Below, one piece after another: positions 12,244 through 22,434 of a stretch of 64,000 bases of DNA (within the stretch, counting starts at the first letter, position 1; each line of letters opens with the position of its first letter). The DNA comes from Calvatia gigantea. Its lineage: Eukaryota > Basidiomycota > Agaricomycetes > Agaricales > Lycoperdaceae. Position numbers and translations under genes: made by a program. The DNA is taken from contig JACAAK010000002.1 in NCBI GenBank assembly GCA_025093985.1, positions 868,001 to 932,000 of the forward strand, given 5' to 3'. The notes beneath the pieces were generated by a model. That model saw nothing but the letters and a program-made list of their open reading frames with translations, did not search any database and was not told the DNA's origin.

Positions 12244-13158
12244 ATGGACACATCTGCGTCATGGACAGTCCTCCAAGGCACTCTCGCAATATGCAAGTCC
12301 GTCTTTCTTAAACCATACGGCAGAACTCAGATTGGCGTTCCCATAGCTGCTCTTAGCGCAACCACCAGTGGTGTTCTGGGAATCCTGAGAGGTCAAGAAC
12401 ATTATGGATTCCTGGCCGGTGCAGCCGCTCTTAACAGCGGTGTTACAGCTGCGGCATTCTTCAGTAAATTCAATCTCGCGCCCGCTTCTGCCCAATAACT
12501 GACTTTCTGCTAGGCTTACGCGAATACGTTGTCAGTCCTATCTTCATACACACTCTGCCCTTCGAGCAATACCAAAGACGGCGACGTGAACTCGGAATAG
12601 GCCACGAGCCAACGGAAACAAGAAGCACAACATCATCTATTAATCCTACCCCCGAATTCTCGTTCATACGAAGTCATAAAGTGCTGGACAGTGCTGTGAG
12701 CGGAACAGTGACTGGTGGGCTTTTACGTGCCCTCAAGTGTAGGGTCCCCTCGAATCTCGTCGCTGAGCTGAAGGCTAAATATTTTGACCAAGCTGGTCCT
12801 AGAGCTGCACTACCAGGCGCCATCACGGTCGGTACCTATCTGCACGCTTCTGCAACTCGGCTACAACGAAGGTGGGATCCAACGCCTCAAGTTCATCTCT
12901 CGGCGGCAGACATTAGAAGCCGGCTCGCGGCCGACTGTACTACCACAAGCAGGGGTCAACCTAGGAGCGACAGAAGATGCAACAGAACAACCCTCGTCGT
13001 GGAAAGAGAAGTTTCTTTCGCTTTTGGGTGTGCAAAAGATCTCGGAGGAAGAGTATTTGGAGCGGTTGAAGCTTCAGAGGGAGCACCACCTAATGCGGAT
13101 AAAAGCGTTAGAGCAAAAGCTAGAAGAGGAATGGAGGGCGAAAGGGGACGGGGAGTAA
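12244..13158 (+). CDS. Tim17/Tim22/Tim23-like mitochondrial membrane protein, possible frameshift
   Basis: Members of this superfamily are small four-helix inner-membrane or peroxisomal proteins. Exons 12244-12463, 12514-12738 and 12793 onward join in frame. They give MDTSASWTVLQGTLAICK, PIAALSATTSGVLGIL, AGAAALNSGVTAA, FFSLREYVV, then VLDSAVSGTVTGGLLRAL and SGPRAALPGAITVGT. The Gly-rich helices around SGTVTGGLLRAL match the Tim17 fold. After AITVGT the frame shifts by one base at about 12836-12841 (GGTACCTATC). The next frame continues ICTLLQLGYNEGGIQRLKF and ends with a charged helix, LEEEWRAKGDGE. A 41-bp intron (GTACC...CGAAG) would also restore frame but removes conserved-looking residues. 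So either a one-base insertion or a very short intron is present. The exact family member is unknown. Confidence 0.7.
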
Positions 13159-13286
13159 AACACAATATACACCATCCATCTTATATAACAATCTTTGGAA
13201 ACCTTCTATCACATTTGGCTGAGTGCTATTCGTACTCGATATTTTGCTGGGCACCAACGTCACATATATTTAATGAGGATTACGAT

Positions 13287-14727
13287 TTAGCCCGTCCTCC
13301 AAATTTCAGCGACGCCCTTTCCCATATCGTCAAAACCACCAACAATTATCCTTTTTTCGTCGACAACCAGCGCGTTTACTTTACTCACGTTCTCACATTG
13401 GCGATGCCAGACAGCTTGATAAATGACGGACCCCGAGTCGTTGCCATAAATCAAATTGTAATGCGTGATTGCGCCCTTCAATGTGGAAATCGTTAGTCGT
13501 GTGGGAGTATGGAAAGCGCTAAGTCCAGGCGTGAGTGAGCTTCAACGCGAACTTCTGGGTGCACCTACACAACGACGATCGGTGCCTCAGCCACAGAGAC
13601 AACGGAGGAATGTTCTAGGCCAAGACCTCCCCACTTGGCCTTTTTCTTGTTCTTCGAAGACGTCTTTTCGCCACCGAAACCGAGCCAAAGCTTCCCGTCT
13701 GCCGTACCCGCTGCTACGGTGCCGTTTAAAGCGATCGCGAGGGACATGATGAACGGAGGGCTCATGGAGATTTTATCATCCTGACTCGATAGGCTAGCTG
13801 GTAAAGGAATGTAGGATCAATTTCGCCGCTGGACAACAAAAGAAAAACATAACGCACCGAGGTTCTGTTTTGAAAGTACCTCATCTCGTGCAATATCCAT
13901 GTGCAACAACGTTGCGTCGCAGCCACCACTAACAAGTTCTCTCGGGCGCTCCGGGATCCATTCTACTGAACCGCACATCTACATAAATCGATGAGTTGTT
14001 CAGCACCCTGAACGCACTGAAGGAAAGAAATAAGATACGTCCGATATCGTGCTTGTTTGTCAACTTCACAACCGTCTTGGTGGCAAGTTCGATGACCCCC
14101 ACGGAGCCTGAATCCATCCCGAAAGCGAGATGCGTTTTGTCCCAGTTGAGGGAGAGCTAACTGATACTTCTTAGTTTATTCTGCGGAGGGAGAAAATAGA
14201 CGACGCACATCTTGTACTTCGTCGTCATCATCGCTGTCTGGAATTGCGATGATAGTTTCAAGTGCGTCACCGTACGTTTGAATCGATTTTGGCGTGTCCA
14301 GCCGGAATCTCAGGATCTAGAGAATGATGAGTGAATGATTCTCTTCCGGCGTATCCATGGGGGACATGTCGCGCACTTGCTTTCCAGAGGCGATCCACGT
14401 GTCTCGGAATTCGGAACCAGGTCGTTTGACACAAACAATCGAGGAGATCATATGTCCGTTTCCCTTTATCGCCTTGAGCACTCTGAATGATGAGAGATCG
14501 TAAACGCGTAAGTCTCCATTGCCTGTACAAAACTCCTTAGAATATTGCAGTCAAAAAGAAAATAACCTCGTACCTGAACCAACATAAAGATGCCCAGCGT
14601 GTCCGAAGGTGAGTGCGGTGATCTGCCAGGTGTTGGGTGTTGTCAAGCAATGCAGCAAGGTGAACGACGTCTCCGGGTGTGGCACAACCGATGTGGTTTG
14701 ATCAAGATCAGACATGGTCGACACCAT
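13287..14727 (-). CDS. WD40-repeat protein (WDR53-like)
   Basis: The gene is on the minus strand with in-frame starts at 14727 and 14715 (MSDLDQTTSVVPHPE). Blades are visible as WQITALTFGHAGHLYVGSG, DGDLRVYDLSSFRVLKAIKG, WDKTHLAFGMDSGSVGVIEL, SVEWIPERPRELVSGGCDA, and IALNGTVAAGTADGKLWLG, each with the short hydrophobic-GSD-hydrophobic pattern of WD40 repeats. A last intron with donor GTGTAGGTGC and a CTAAC branch site leads to GAITHYNLIYGNDSG and FDDMGKGVAEIWRTG. There is a lysine-rich insertion (SSKNKKKAKWGG) in the late part. The order and size suit WDR53, a probable DDB1-CUL4 substrate adaptor, but this is inferred from shape only. Its 3' end is 128 bp from that of the Tim17-like gene. Confidence 0.75.
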
Positions 14728-15238
14728 GAGAGATTAACGCAGGATTCAAGTTGCTGCGTGTACTTAGAAATCTAAATTCAAATTTCTATTTCTACAAATT
14801 ACGGTATTCATCCTAACCGTATAAAAGGGGGAATACCAATATCAACGTTTGAACCTCTGCGCCAGCCCCTCGTTTTATTCACATGCCTTTGCACACCCTT
14901 TCCATCTTCTTCTACCACTCTTAGATTACTTCGGCACATCGGGTTGGTTCGTCGCTCATCAAATCAGTCTCGGAAAAGTAAATATGAGGTGTCGTGACAT
15001 ATCTTGGCCAGCGCCTAGTGATTGCAGGCAGTCACAGGATATCGATAGATCTCTCCCACCCTCTTGGAACCACTATCCATCATGCCCATCGGGTCGCTAC
15101 TGGGCTCCCTCGCTGGTCGTTTCAAGTGCTCCTCGCATCGAACACCCGAGCGAGCTCCTTCGCCCTCGGGGCCCAGCAGGGTGAGGACAGGTGAAGTCCG
15201 ATTAATGGCTTCACAACCTCAATCCTAGTGCTAAACGG
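14728..15238. other. Region between WD40 gene and NACHT pseudogene
   Basis: This holds the WD40 promoter (minus strand) and leads into the NACHT pseudogene. A TATAAAA-type motif occurs at 14820-14826. Open frames between 14849 and 15194 show no family features. Confidence 0.45.
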
Positions 15239-17110
15239 GTCGGGTCTCCAGGAAAGCAGAAAGGCAATTCAGACTTGAGATCATCAGGATTCTTTAGTCA
15301 CGCGAATAATCTGACTGTCAACCAGCCAACGATGGTCGAGAACCAGGTCGTCAACAATATCGCGATGGGAAAGACAGGTAGGGCTCTCGTGCGTTATTGG
15401 TGATGAGCAAATGAACAATTTGAGTTGTAGTCCTTGAGCATCTTGCGCCACACACTAATCTCGACGCCATGATGGACTCCAGCGCTCGGGATCCGCCTCC
15501 TTCATGCCATCCAGGAACTCGCTTACGAATTGGAGGAAAACTAGAAAAGTGGGTATCCAGTCCCGGACACCAATGGAACATGACATGGCTCCACGGCCCA
15601 GCTGGCACCGGAAAATCGGCCGTTGCGCAAACCTTTGCTGAACAGTGTTCTGAAAGAGGCAGGCTTGGTGCCACCTTTTTCTTCTCAAGGCCGAATGACC
15701 GCAGTGACCCTGATTGTGTCATTCCTACTCTTGCATATCAATTGGCTGTGAATATTCCCGAGTACAAATCCCTCCTCACCAGCCAACTCGCCAATGATCC
15801 GCAATTGCTTCGGAGGTCACTCCGCGTGCAATTCAAAAAGCTCATCATCGAGCCTTTCTCGGTCTTGCAACTCCAAGAGCACAAGAGCGTCAAAGAACTG
15901 CTCATTATCGTGCTTGACGGACTGGACGAGTGCGAGGGGGAGGAAGTCCAATGTGAATTCTTTGATATGATCAGCGAAGTCATTCGGCTGAAGAAAGGTC
16001 TCCCCCTCCTGTGGTTGATCTCCAGTCGACCAGAGCCACACCTCAAGGTACATATTCTCCAGGCCGGACTTCACAGTCAATTGCAGCCGGGAGGAGCTGG
16101 TGATAGACGACGAATCGAGAGCCGATGTTAACAAATATATGCGAGATGGATTCTCTGAAATCAAGATCAAGTTCTGGGACGTCACGGACGCGACATGGCC
16201 TTCCGAGGAGCATTTCGGTGACATCTGTGGCTCTGCCGATGGTCTCTTCATTTTTGCGTCGACGGTGATGAAATATATCGGGGACCTCCGGTGCGCGGAT
16301 CCGATGGCCCGACTTGACTGCTGTCCTGTCTTTCCTCAAGGACGCGGGCGAGATAATCAAAAGCCCTTTGGAGGCTCTCGATCTTCTCTATACCCAAATT
16401 CTTAACGACATTCCAGACGAAATCCTCCGGATGACCAAGCGAATTCTTTCTTGTTTCATTTACAGCCAAAAGCTCTCTCGGGGGTCCTTGTCGCTTTGCG
16501 CTCAGGCTCTCAGTAATTTTTTGAATATCGACCAAAGGACGTTTTACCGTGCTTTGCGAAAGCTTCATTCAGTGATTGATGTACCTGCCCCGAAACAGCC
16601 TCCGAAATGTATTTGCGGTTTTACCATGCGTCATTCAAAGATTATCTTCTTGATGCCAACCGCTCGGGAAAATTCGTCATCCAAGAGTGTAGTGCGTTAA
16701 TTGATATCGCCAAATCGTGTCTCTTCTGGCACGAGACCGACTCGTTACTCTTTCACACCGGTGACAGTGAGTTCGGAGTGGCGATCCTTGTGATCACAAT
16801 CTTCACCAATGTTCTATATAGGCCGTCGCTACAACCGAGCGCACCAGCACGGCTGCCTCCCAAACATGAAATAGATCTCGGCGAACAATCACGAAACAAT
16901 TTCACAAGAGCTCGCAGAATTTGCTGGAGAATACTGTTGGAAGGCTTGCTATGCGATTTCCGACCCAGATCAAGATTTACTATCCCGAATTCGTGACTTC
17001 GATTTCAGATATATCAAGCTACACGTATTCCATTGGCAGAATTTTGCGAACTGGTTATTCGAGAAGGTGGAGCTCGGGTCACTCAGATACCCCTCCCAAC
17101 TGCTGATGCA
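15239..17110 (+). pseudogene. NACHT-domain NLR-like protein, broken by at least three frameshifts
   Basis: NACHT NTPases of basidiomycetes are NLR-like proteins implicated in non-self recognition. An exon from about 15239 to 15373 (NNLTVNQPTMVENQVVNN) joins over a 53-bp intron to VLEHLAPHTNLDAMMDS and the NACHT domain. It holds Walker A in WLHGPAGTGKSAVAQT (near 15590-15630) and Walker B in LLIIVLDGLDECEG (near 15900-15935), then WLISSRPEPHLK. Frame is lost at about 16046: one extra G precedes YIFSRPDFTVNCSREEL. It shifts again at about 16310, before TAVLSFLKDAGE, and at about 16605, before MYLRFYHASFKDYLL. The tail (ELAEFAGEYCWKACYA, FDFRYIKLHVFHW) is readable to about 17105. No intron explains the shifts. 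The upstream start codon is unclear. Part of the 3' end is duplicated at 20820-21660. Confidence 0.85.
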
Positions 17111-17885
17111 CCTTCACTCATGTAGGATTCCTTGCGTGGCATCATACGGACAGAACCCACCAACGAAGTGGACTTTCAATTAGTGCAGTATATGAATTCT
17201 GTGGCAATAGGGGGGCCTGTTCCAGTACCTGCCAAATTTCCGCTGAATCGGGTCAGCTCCTTGTTTGGACATCCATGTATCTACTCTCTCATGCCACCCC
17301 AAGAGGCCAATTGAAAGAAACCAGCGCAAAAGATATTATTTCTTTGTGGGACATGGCTCTAAGGCCAGCATATTCTGGATGTCCCAGGATTCCCGTGGTG
17401 GCCGGTTAACAATGTTGAACTGCGACAGCGAACCCTCAGAAGAACTTGTTAGTGATCACCACCGGTGGCTGGTTGAGAGAGGGTGGAAAGATCAGAGAAC
17501 GCCGATAATGGAGACAAAGCAGAGCAAACAACGGAAGAGTAAATGAGAACAATGTGTAGCATAGAAAGTAATAGTCACACTGTCTCAAATTCCTTGAGGC
17601 CAAAGCCCACCTCTGGCCCTGGTGAGCAAACTCTCAAGGGGACAACGCCGACCTCTTCAAAACGTTCGACAAAGATAGTGAGCGGTGTATCTATTCAATG
17701 ATATTAAGCGTAAGCGATAGGACGAAAGGAGGCAGGAGAAGGTAGAGGTCTGTGGCACTCTCACCCAGACCGAAGAAATGATTCATAGGGTGCGTTCAAT
17801 CATTGGTGTTACGAAACACCCATATATTAACTGAATGTGTATCAGAGGCTTCCGGATAGGGCGGCTGGGACAGACCGCAGGATGA
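16606..17885 (+). repeat. Segmental duplication, copy 1 (NACHT 3' end and downstream)
   Basis: This block matches 20820-22405 in the same orientation. Shared text runs from the FYHASF-coding region through the post-gene sequence containing CATGGCTC-AAGGCC and on to the stretch around 17700-17880 (AGGAGAAGGTAGAGGT, GAATGTGTATCAGA). Similarity by eye is roughly 80-85 percent with indels, so the duplication is old compared with the UTP21 duplication. Boundaries are approximate. Confidence 0.75.
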
Positions 17886-18813
17886 GCGATGGGCTGGCGG
17901 GTCGAGCGACATGCCCCCCCGGATATCCTTGTATTCTTGAGAGTGACCCTGAGTTGATCAAAGTGCAAAGCATTTAACATGGCCGGCAACCGACGAGTAA
18001 TGATTACCATGACCACAGGTCAAGCAGTCTATCACTGAGACGGTGTGGGCACCCTGAAAGATGGCGCCATTACAGATAGCAAACTGAATAAATCCCGTGC
18101 CTACACCAGATGATACATTCTTTTATTCGCCCTTTTGTATTTACAGCGGGGGCTGTCGACACCCACACTCAGTATGTTCAGCAACTGTATATGGTGGCTG
18201 GTGTTCTGCAGACCGTGAAGGTGTCGGTCAACTCTGGACTTAATGAAAGTTCTCCAGACTCTGGTCAAGCAATCTGGCGGTCCGGCTAGGTTAACTCTCA
18301 TTGATGATGCACAACGAGAGTACATAGTCCTTACCCAGATCACGCCTCATTCTAAGTGCAAAACCACTGGAGGCTGCTGGCGGCCTGGGGCCTGTCCTAC
18401 TCTGATCACGTCCTGCAATTTATTTATTTATTTATTTACAGTCATCAATCACATAATGAGACAAAAAATCTTATTTCAAAAAATGCTGTGGCCACAATGG
18501 GTTACACAAGAAACAACCATAATATATGTGATCACTAATGTCTTAGCAATGTCCTTTCTCAATTTTGAGCGAAGGGAATGAGTATTCAAGGACAATTCAA
18601 TGATTTGTAGGGAGGTGTCATTTCGGCTGTTATCATTGATTGATACAAAACTGCATGGGCTGCCAAGTAATGATCCTTGGCTTTTTGACCCACCTTGATT
18701 TCTTGGGTATTGTGGGGGTCCCATTGGAGTATATAGAATGAGATAAATTGATCTGTGGGTGGAGGTGCAGATTGTAGCAATTTCAACAATGGTCATACTG
18801 AGGACCATGTACA
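17886..18813. other. Non-coding repeat-rich stretch left of the solo LTR
   Basis: No gene is supported. A TTTA microsatellite lies at about 18418-18440. The frames open on the minus strand here have no domain character. The DNA to the right is a solo LTR, so this may be older insertion debris. Confidence 0.4.
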
Positions 18814-18818
18814 TAAGG
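18814..18818. repeat. Target-site duplication, left (TAAGG)
   Basis: Five bases identical to 19127-19131 directly flank the LTR ends, as expected from retroviral-type integration. Confidence 0.8.
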
Positions 18819-19126
18819 TGTTGTAAACTCTAGTCTATTCTCGTATCAGCTCTGTACTCATCTGCATTCCCTCCTCACTGTGTACCTGTTTCAGTTATTC
18901 CTGCCTGTGCGATCCCCGAGCTCTGACTCATAACTACTATGCCATAGTCATCGGACGTTTCATGTAGTTATCTCCATCCATTCAACTGGATGTTCCTTCT
19001 GTATTTAAGCATACATACATACTCCTGTATTCGGTACGCTTAACCACCTAGTTCTTCTCCCCTTACTTGCCCTCAAGACTTAGCCTAAGCTGCAACCTGA
19101 GGTCTTATCAGACTAAGGTTGTAACA
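18819..19126. mobile_element. Solo LTR of an LTR retrotransposon
   Basis: The 308-bp block begins TGTTGTAAAC and ends GGTTGTAACA, so it has the TG...CA ends and the TGTT/AACA terminal inverted repeat usual for LTRs, especially of Ty1/copia type. It is flanked by a perfect 5-bp direct repeat TAAGG at 18814-18818 and 19127-19131. An internal GTATTTAAG near 19010 could be the promoter TATA. No gag-pol sequence is adjacent, so the internal part was probably removed by recombination between the two LTRs. Copia versus gypsy cannot be decided from one LTR. Confidence 0.82.
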
Positions 19127-19131
19127 TAAGG
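19127..19131. repeat. Target-site duplication, right (TAAGG)
   Basis: Right partner of the 5-bp repeat at 18814-18818. Confidence 0.8.
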
Positions 19132-19555
19132 TGACCATAAGGCACATTTGACCACCTGTACAGTATCCCAGATACAAACAGTGCTTTATATGTGTACTGG
19201 TTATTCCACATAATTGTAACTTACCATCTTTTGCAGTTTACATGATGTTGTACTTCAGTCCCTTGTATATTTGTGCTCAGGATTTTTGAAACACATTAAT
19301 TTGAGGAAAATTGAGGCAAATAAAAATCGAAATTTTGGAATTTCCTGAAGCAGTATCCTAGCACAATTACTTTATCTTTACAGCAGTTATTGAACTACAT
19401 ATTTTACAAAAGGTTTGAGGTCAATTGGTGAAGAACTCGACCCAGGAGATTGTTTTGTCTCATTGTGTGATGTTGTCACGTTGGCTGATTGATGACTGTA
19501 CTTATTTATTTCTTTTCCCCACACAAACATCCGTACCGGGCCGAATTTTGGACCT

Positions 19556-19941
19556 TACTATCATTCTTCACCTGTTGGCCACTTTTTTTGGAATTTTTCC
19601 TCTTACTCCTTCCTTGCTCGGTGTTTTCTCTTAAAATCCCGTTTGCTCATGTGCAAATATCTCTACTCTACGAATGTGAATTTTTCAAGATTTTATTTTA
19701 ACAGACAGTCATGTCGGAGCAGTTCCGGTGAGCGCAAGTCCGTTTTTTCGGCTGTCTGGCCACCCTCTGTCACCACTTGTCACAATCTGCTTTCCAAACC
19801 ACTAATTCTTGAATTCTCGGAGCTTAAGTCAACATATCAAAGTGAAAAATCGCAGGCATATTCACTGGTATGTACTCTATCCTTGTAGTGAATTTTACAC
19901 CCAGATCTTCACCGAATCGGAAAAGATCTGAGAAATCACAG
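19556..19941 (+). repeat. Dispersed repeat, copy A
   Basis: About 386 bp match 48902-49285 closely, same orientation, from TACTATCATTCTTCACCTG to GAGAAATCACAG. The copies differ by scattered substitutions and one-base indels, at an eye-estimated 93 percent identity. Near the right end is a palindromic AGATCTT...AAGATCT. No terminal inverted repeat, target-site duplication or coding frame is visible, so the class is unknown; a SINE-like or other non-autonomous element is possible. Confidence 0.8.
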
Positions 19942-20192
19942 TCACAATTATTTTTCTCCTGACTTTCCACTGAAGCCTCCTACTAAAATTTTGGTATGGT
20001 CATATTCTATGCTACCAGGGCTATGTACATTCTGGATTGCGGGCCGGTGCATGCAAGGGAGAAGGAGAAAATATGGGGTGGCCAACAGCCGGCAAGTGGC
20101 CAACAGGTGAAGATTGATAGTATGTGAACCTTGACTTAAGGCGACAGCTTGGGGTTCATCGCGTTCATCACTTTCTGGCTTCCCGTTATTGA

Positions 20193-20780
20193 ATGGTCAT
20201 GGTTGTGACTACCTCCACCAAGAATCTTCAAGGCAAGAACTTGGCTTCCTCTCTAGCAATTGATGCCTCAAACATGGGCTTGCCCGACGACGCACTCATA
20301 CTCGCCGAGAAGAACGAAACTCACAAGGAGTCTAAACCATCGAAAGATCCAAAGACGAAATGCCATCAACTGAAAGTGGAAATGCCTCACAACAAGGGCT
20401 AATCCTTAGACCAGACCCTCGGCACGTCAAAGGTTGACGGGGGCATCTCAAGCAAATAGTCGAGATGCCACTTGATACATTACACGAGATATTTCGTGAA
20501 TTAGAACCTATTGATCTCCCACATCTTTTGTGGGCAAGCAAGGGTTGCACACCACGTCGAGGTACACTTGGGAAGAGGTAGAGCAAAGTTTACCTACCTT
20601 TGGAACAGACTAAAAATAGCCGATCTCATAATAGGCCTTCGAAAGATTGTACAGGTCAGACAACCCTCCGCCACGTTGTCCTAAGGACCTCAATCTTGCC
20701 CAGTATGCTCGATTTCTTTCTGTGAAGAAGTGTTTTATGTGTCCTTTTCTTCAATTTACTTCGCTCCAGAAAAGTTATTG
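20193..20780 (+). pseudogene. F-box protein remnant
   Basis: On the plus strand MPLDTLHEIFRELEPIDLPH and LLWASKGCTP (around 20465-20545) match the F-box motif that binds Skp1 in SCF ubiquitin ligases. A downstream frame gives NPPPRCPKDLNLAQYARFL, the segment that commonly follows in Agaricomycete F-box proteins (P-rich then a short helix and a Cys pair, KKCFMC). The parts lie in different frames with stops between them and no full-length reading exists. The remnant stops where the duplicated NACHT fragment begins at about 20820, which suggests truncation by the duplication. Confidence 0.6.
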
Positions 20781-20818
20781 ATTGAGTATCGGGTGTATGG
20801 GGTTGCCAATGGATACTG

Positions 20819-21660
20819 GTGCTCCTGGATGAACGTATCTGCGGTTTGACTATGCATCGTTCGAAGATTATCTCCTCGATGCTAGCCGCTCGGGGAAATT
20901 CGTCATCTAAAAGTGTAGCGCATTCACTGGTATCGCCAAAATCGTGTCTCGTCTGGTATGAGACCGACTTGTTACTCTTTTACAGCAGTGATGGTGAGTT
21001 CAGAGTGGCGAACTTTGTGATCACAATCTTTACCAATGTTTTATGTAGGCCGTCGCTTCGACCGAACACACCAGCATGACTGCCTCCCAAACATGAAATG
21101 GACTTCAGCAAGCAACAACGAAACAATTTCAAAAGAACTCGCAGGATTTGCTGGAAGATACTGTTGGAGGGCTTGCTCTGCGATTTCCGATCTGGATCAA
21201 GGCCTTCTGTCCCGAATCCGTGACTTCGATTTCAGATATATCCAGCTAAGACGTTTGATTGGCGGAGTTTCGTGAATTGGTTATTCGAGAAGGTGGAGCT
21301 TGGGTCATTCAGGTGCCCCCATCAACTGCTGATGCGCCTCTAATCATGTAGGGTTCCTCGAGCAGCGTCGTACGAACAGAACCCGCCAACGTGGTGGACT
21401 TTCAATTGGTGGAATATATGAATTCTATGGCAGTAGGGGAGCCTGGTTCGGTACCTGCCACATTTCCACTGAATTGGGTCAGCTTCCTTCTTCGACATCC
21501 ATGCAGCTACTCTCTCATACCATCCCAAGGGACCGCCCGGAGTAAAGCGGTGCAAAAGAGATTACTTCTTCGTGGGACATGGCTCCAAGGCCGCCATATC
21601 CTGGATTACCAGGGATTATGATGGTAGCCGGATAGCAAAGTTGAGCTGCAACAGCGAATC
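20819..21660 (+). pseudogene. NACHT 3'-terminal fragment, duplicate
   Basis: This is a second copy of the 3' part of the NACHT pseudogene at 16606. It reads ICGLTMHRSKIIS and FRVANFVITIFTNVLCRPSL, then in another frame KELAGFAGRYCWRACSAISD and DFDFRYIQL. It lacks the NACHT domain altogether. The first frame corresponds to the out-of-frame reading of copy 1 (ICGFTMRHSKII), so the copies appear to share the same displaced frame relative to the conserved FYHASFKDYLL. It cannot be functional as a NACHT protein. Confidence 0.78.
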
Positions 21661-22405
21661 TCCAGAAGAACTAGTTTGTGAACATGACAAGTAGTTAATC
21701 AAGAAGGGGTGGATAAGATCAGAGGATGTGCATAACGGAGGCAAAGTGTGTTGAAGGGACTCATTCGAGGGCGACATGGTGACATTAGAGGGGGTAAACG
21801 AGCGAGGTACAATCGATGTAGACTACAATGTTATATCGGGGGGGGGCATGTAATCAGCGAGGCTCAACAGGCCGGAGTTTGTCTATCTAGCGTGACGTCA
21901 CAGATTCCATCAATGTGGAGCAAACAATGAAAGAGTAACGAGTAGGATATGCAGCTGCTGACGCTGCTGTGAGAATAGCTAAATGTAGCCGCTTTTTCCT
22001 CCCCTCTTCTTTTTCCTTTTATTTTTTATTTTATTTTATTTTATTTTATTTAATCTAATTATCCTGCCAACAGCACCAGTATTGGGCCAGAATATTGTGT
22101 AGTGTAGAAAGTTATATGACAGCACCATCTCAACTTTCTTGAGGCACTGGTGAGGAAACTCGCAAGGGAACAACGCTGACGTCTTTAAATGGTGGGGAAG
22201 GACAGCGAGAGTGATATGTTTGTTCAACGATACCTAGCATAAGTGATAGAACGGAAGGAGGCAAGAGAAGGTAGAGGTTTTTGGCGTTCATACTCAGACC
22301 GAAGAATGATTCGTTGGAAGCGACGATTGGCGTTACGGAACGCCCGAGGGTTAGTTGAATGTGTATCAGAAGCTTCTAGATAGAGCGGTTGGGATAGACT
22401 GGTTC
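20820..22405 (+). repeat. Segmental duplication, copy 2
   Basis: Partner of 16606-17885. It is longer because of insertions, including a TTTTA microsatellite at about 22017-22052 and a run of G at 21839-21845. Confidence 0.72.
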
Positions 22406-22434
22406 AAGGCAAGGGCCACAGAGTTCGTGAACAA

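Noticed and set aside
12836..12880. 41-bp intron to explain the Tim17-like frame change
   Set aside because: It is shorter than the other introns I placed with confidence and would remove residues (ICTLLQLGYNE) that look like real family sequence. Kept as an alternative only.
15817..16360. Minus-strand frames over the NACHT pseudogene
   Set aside because: Shadows of conserved NACHT coding on the plus strand.
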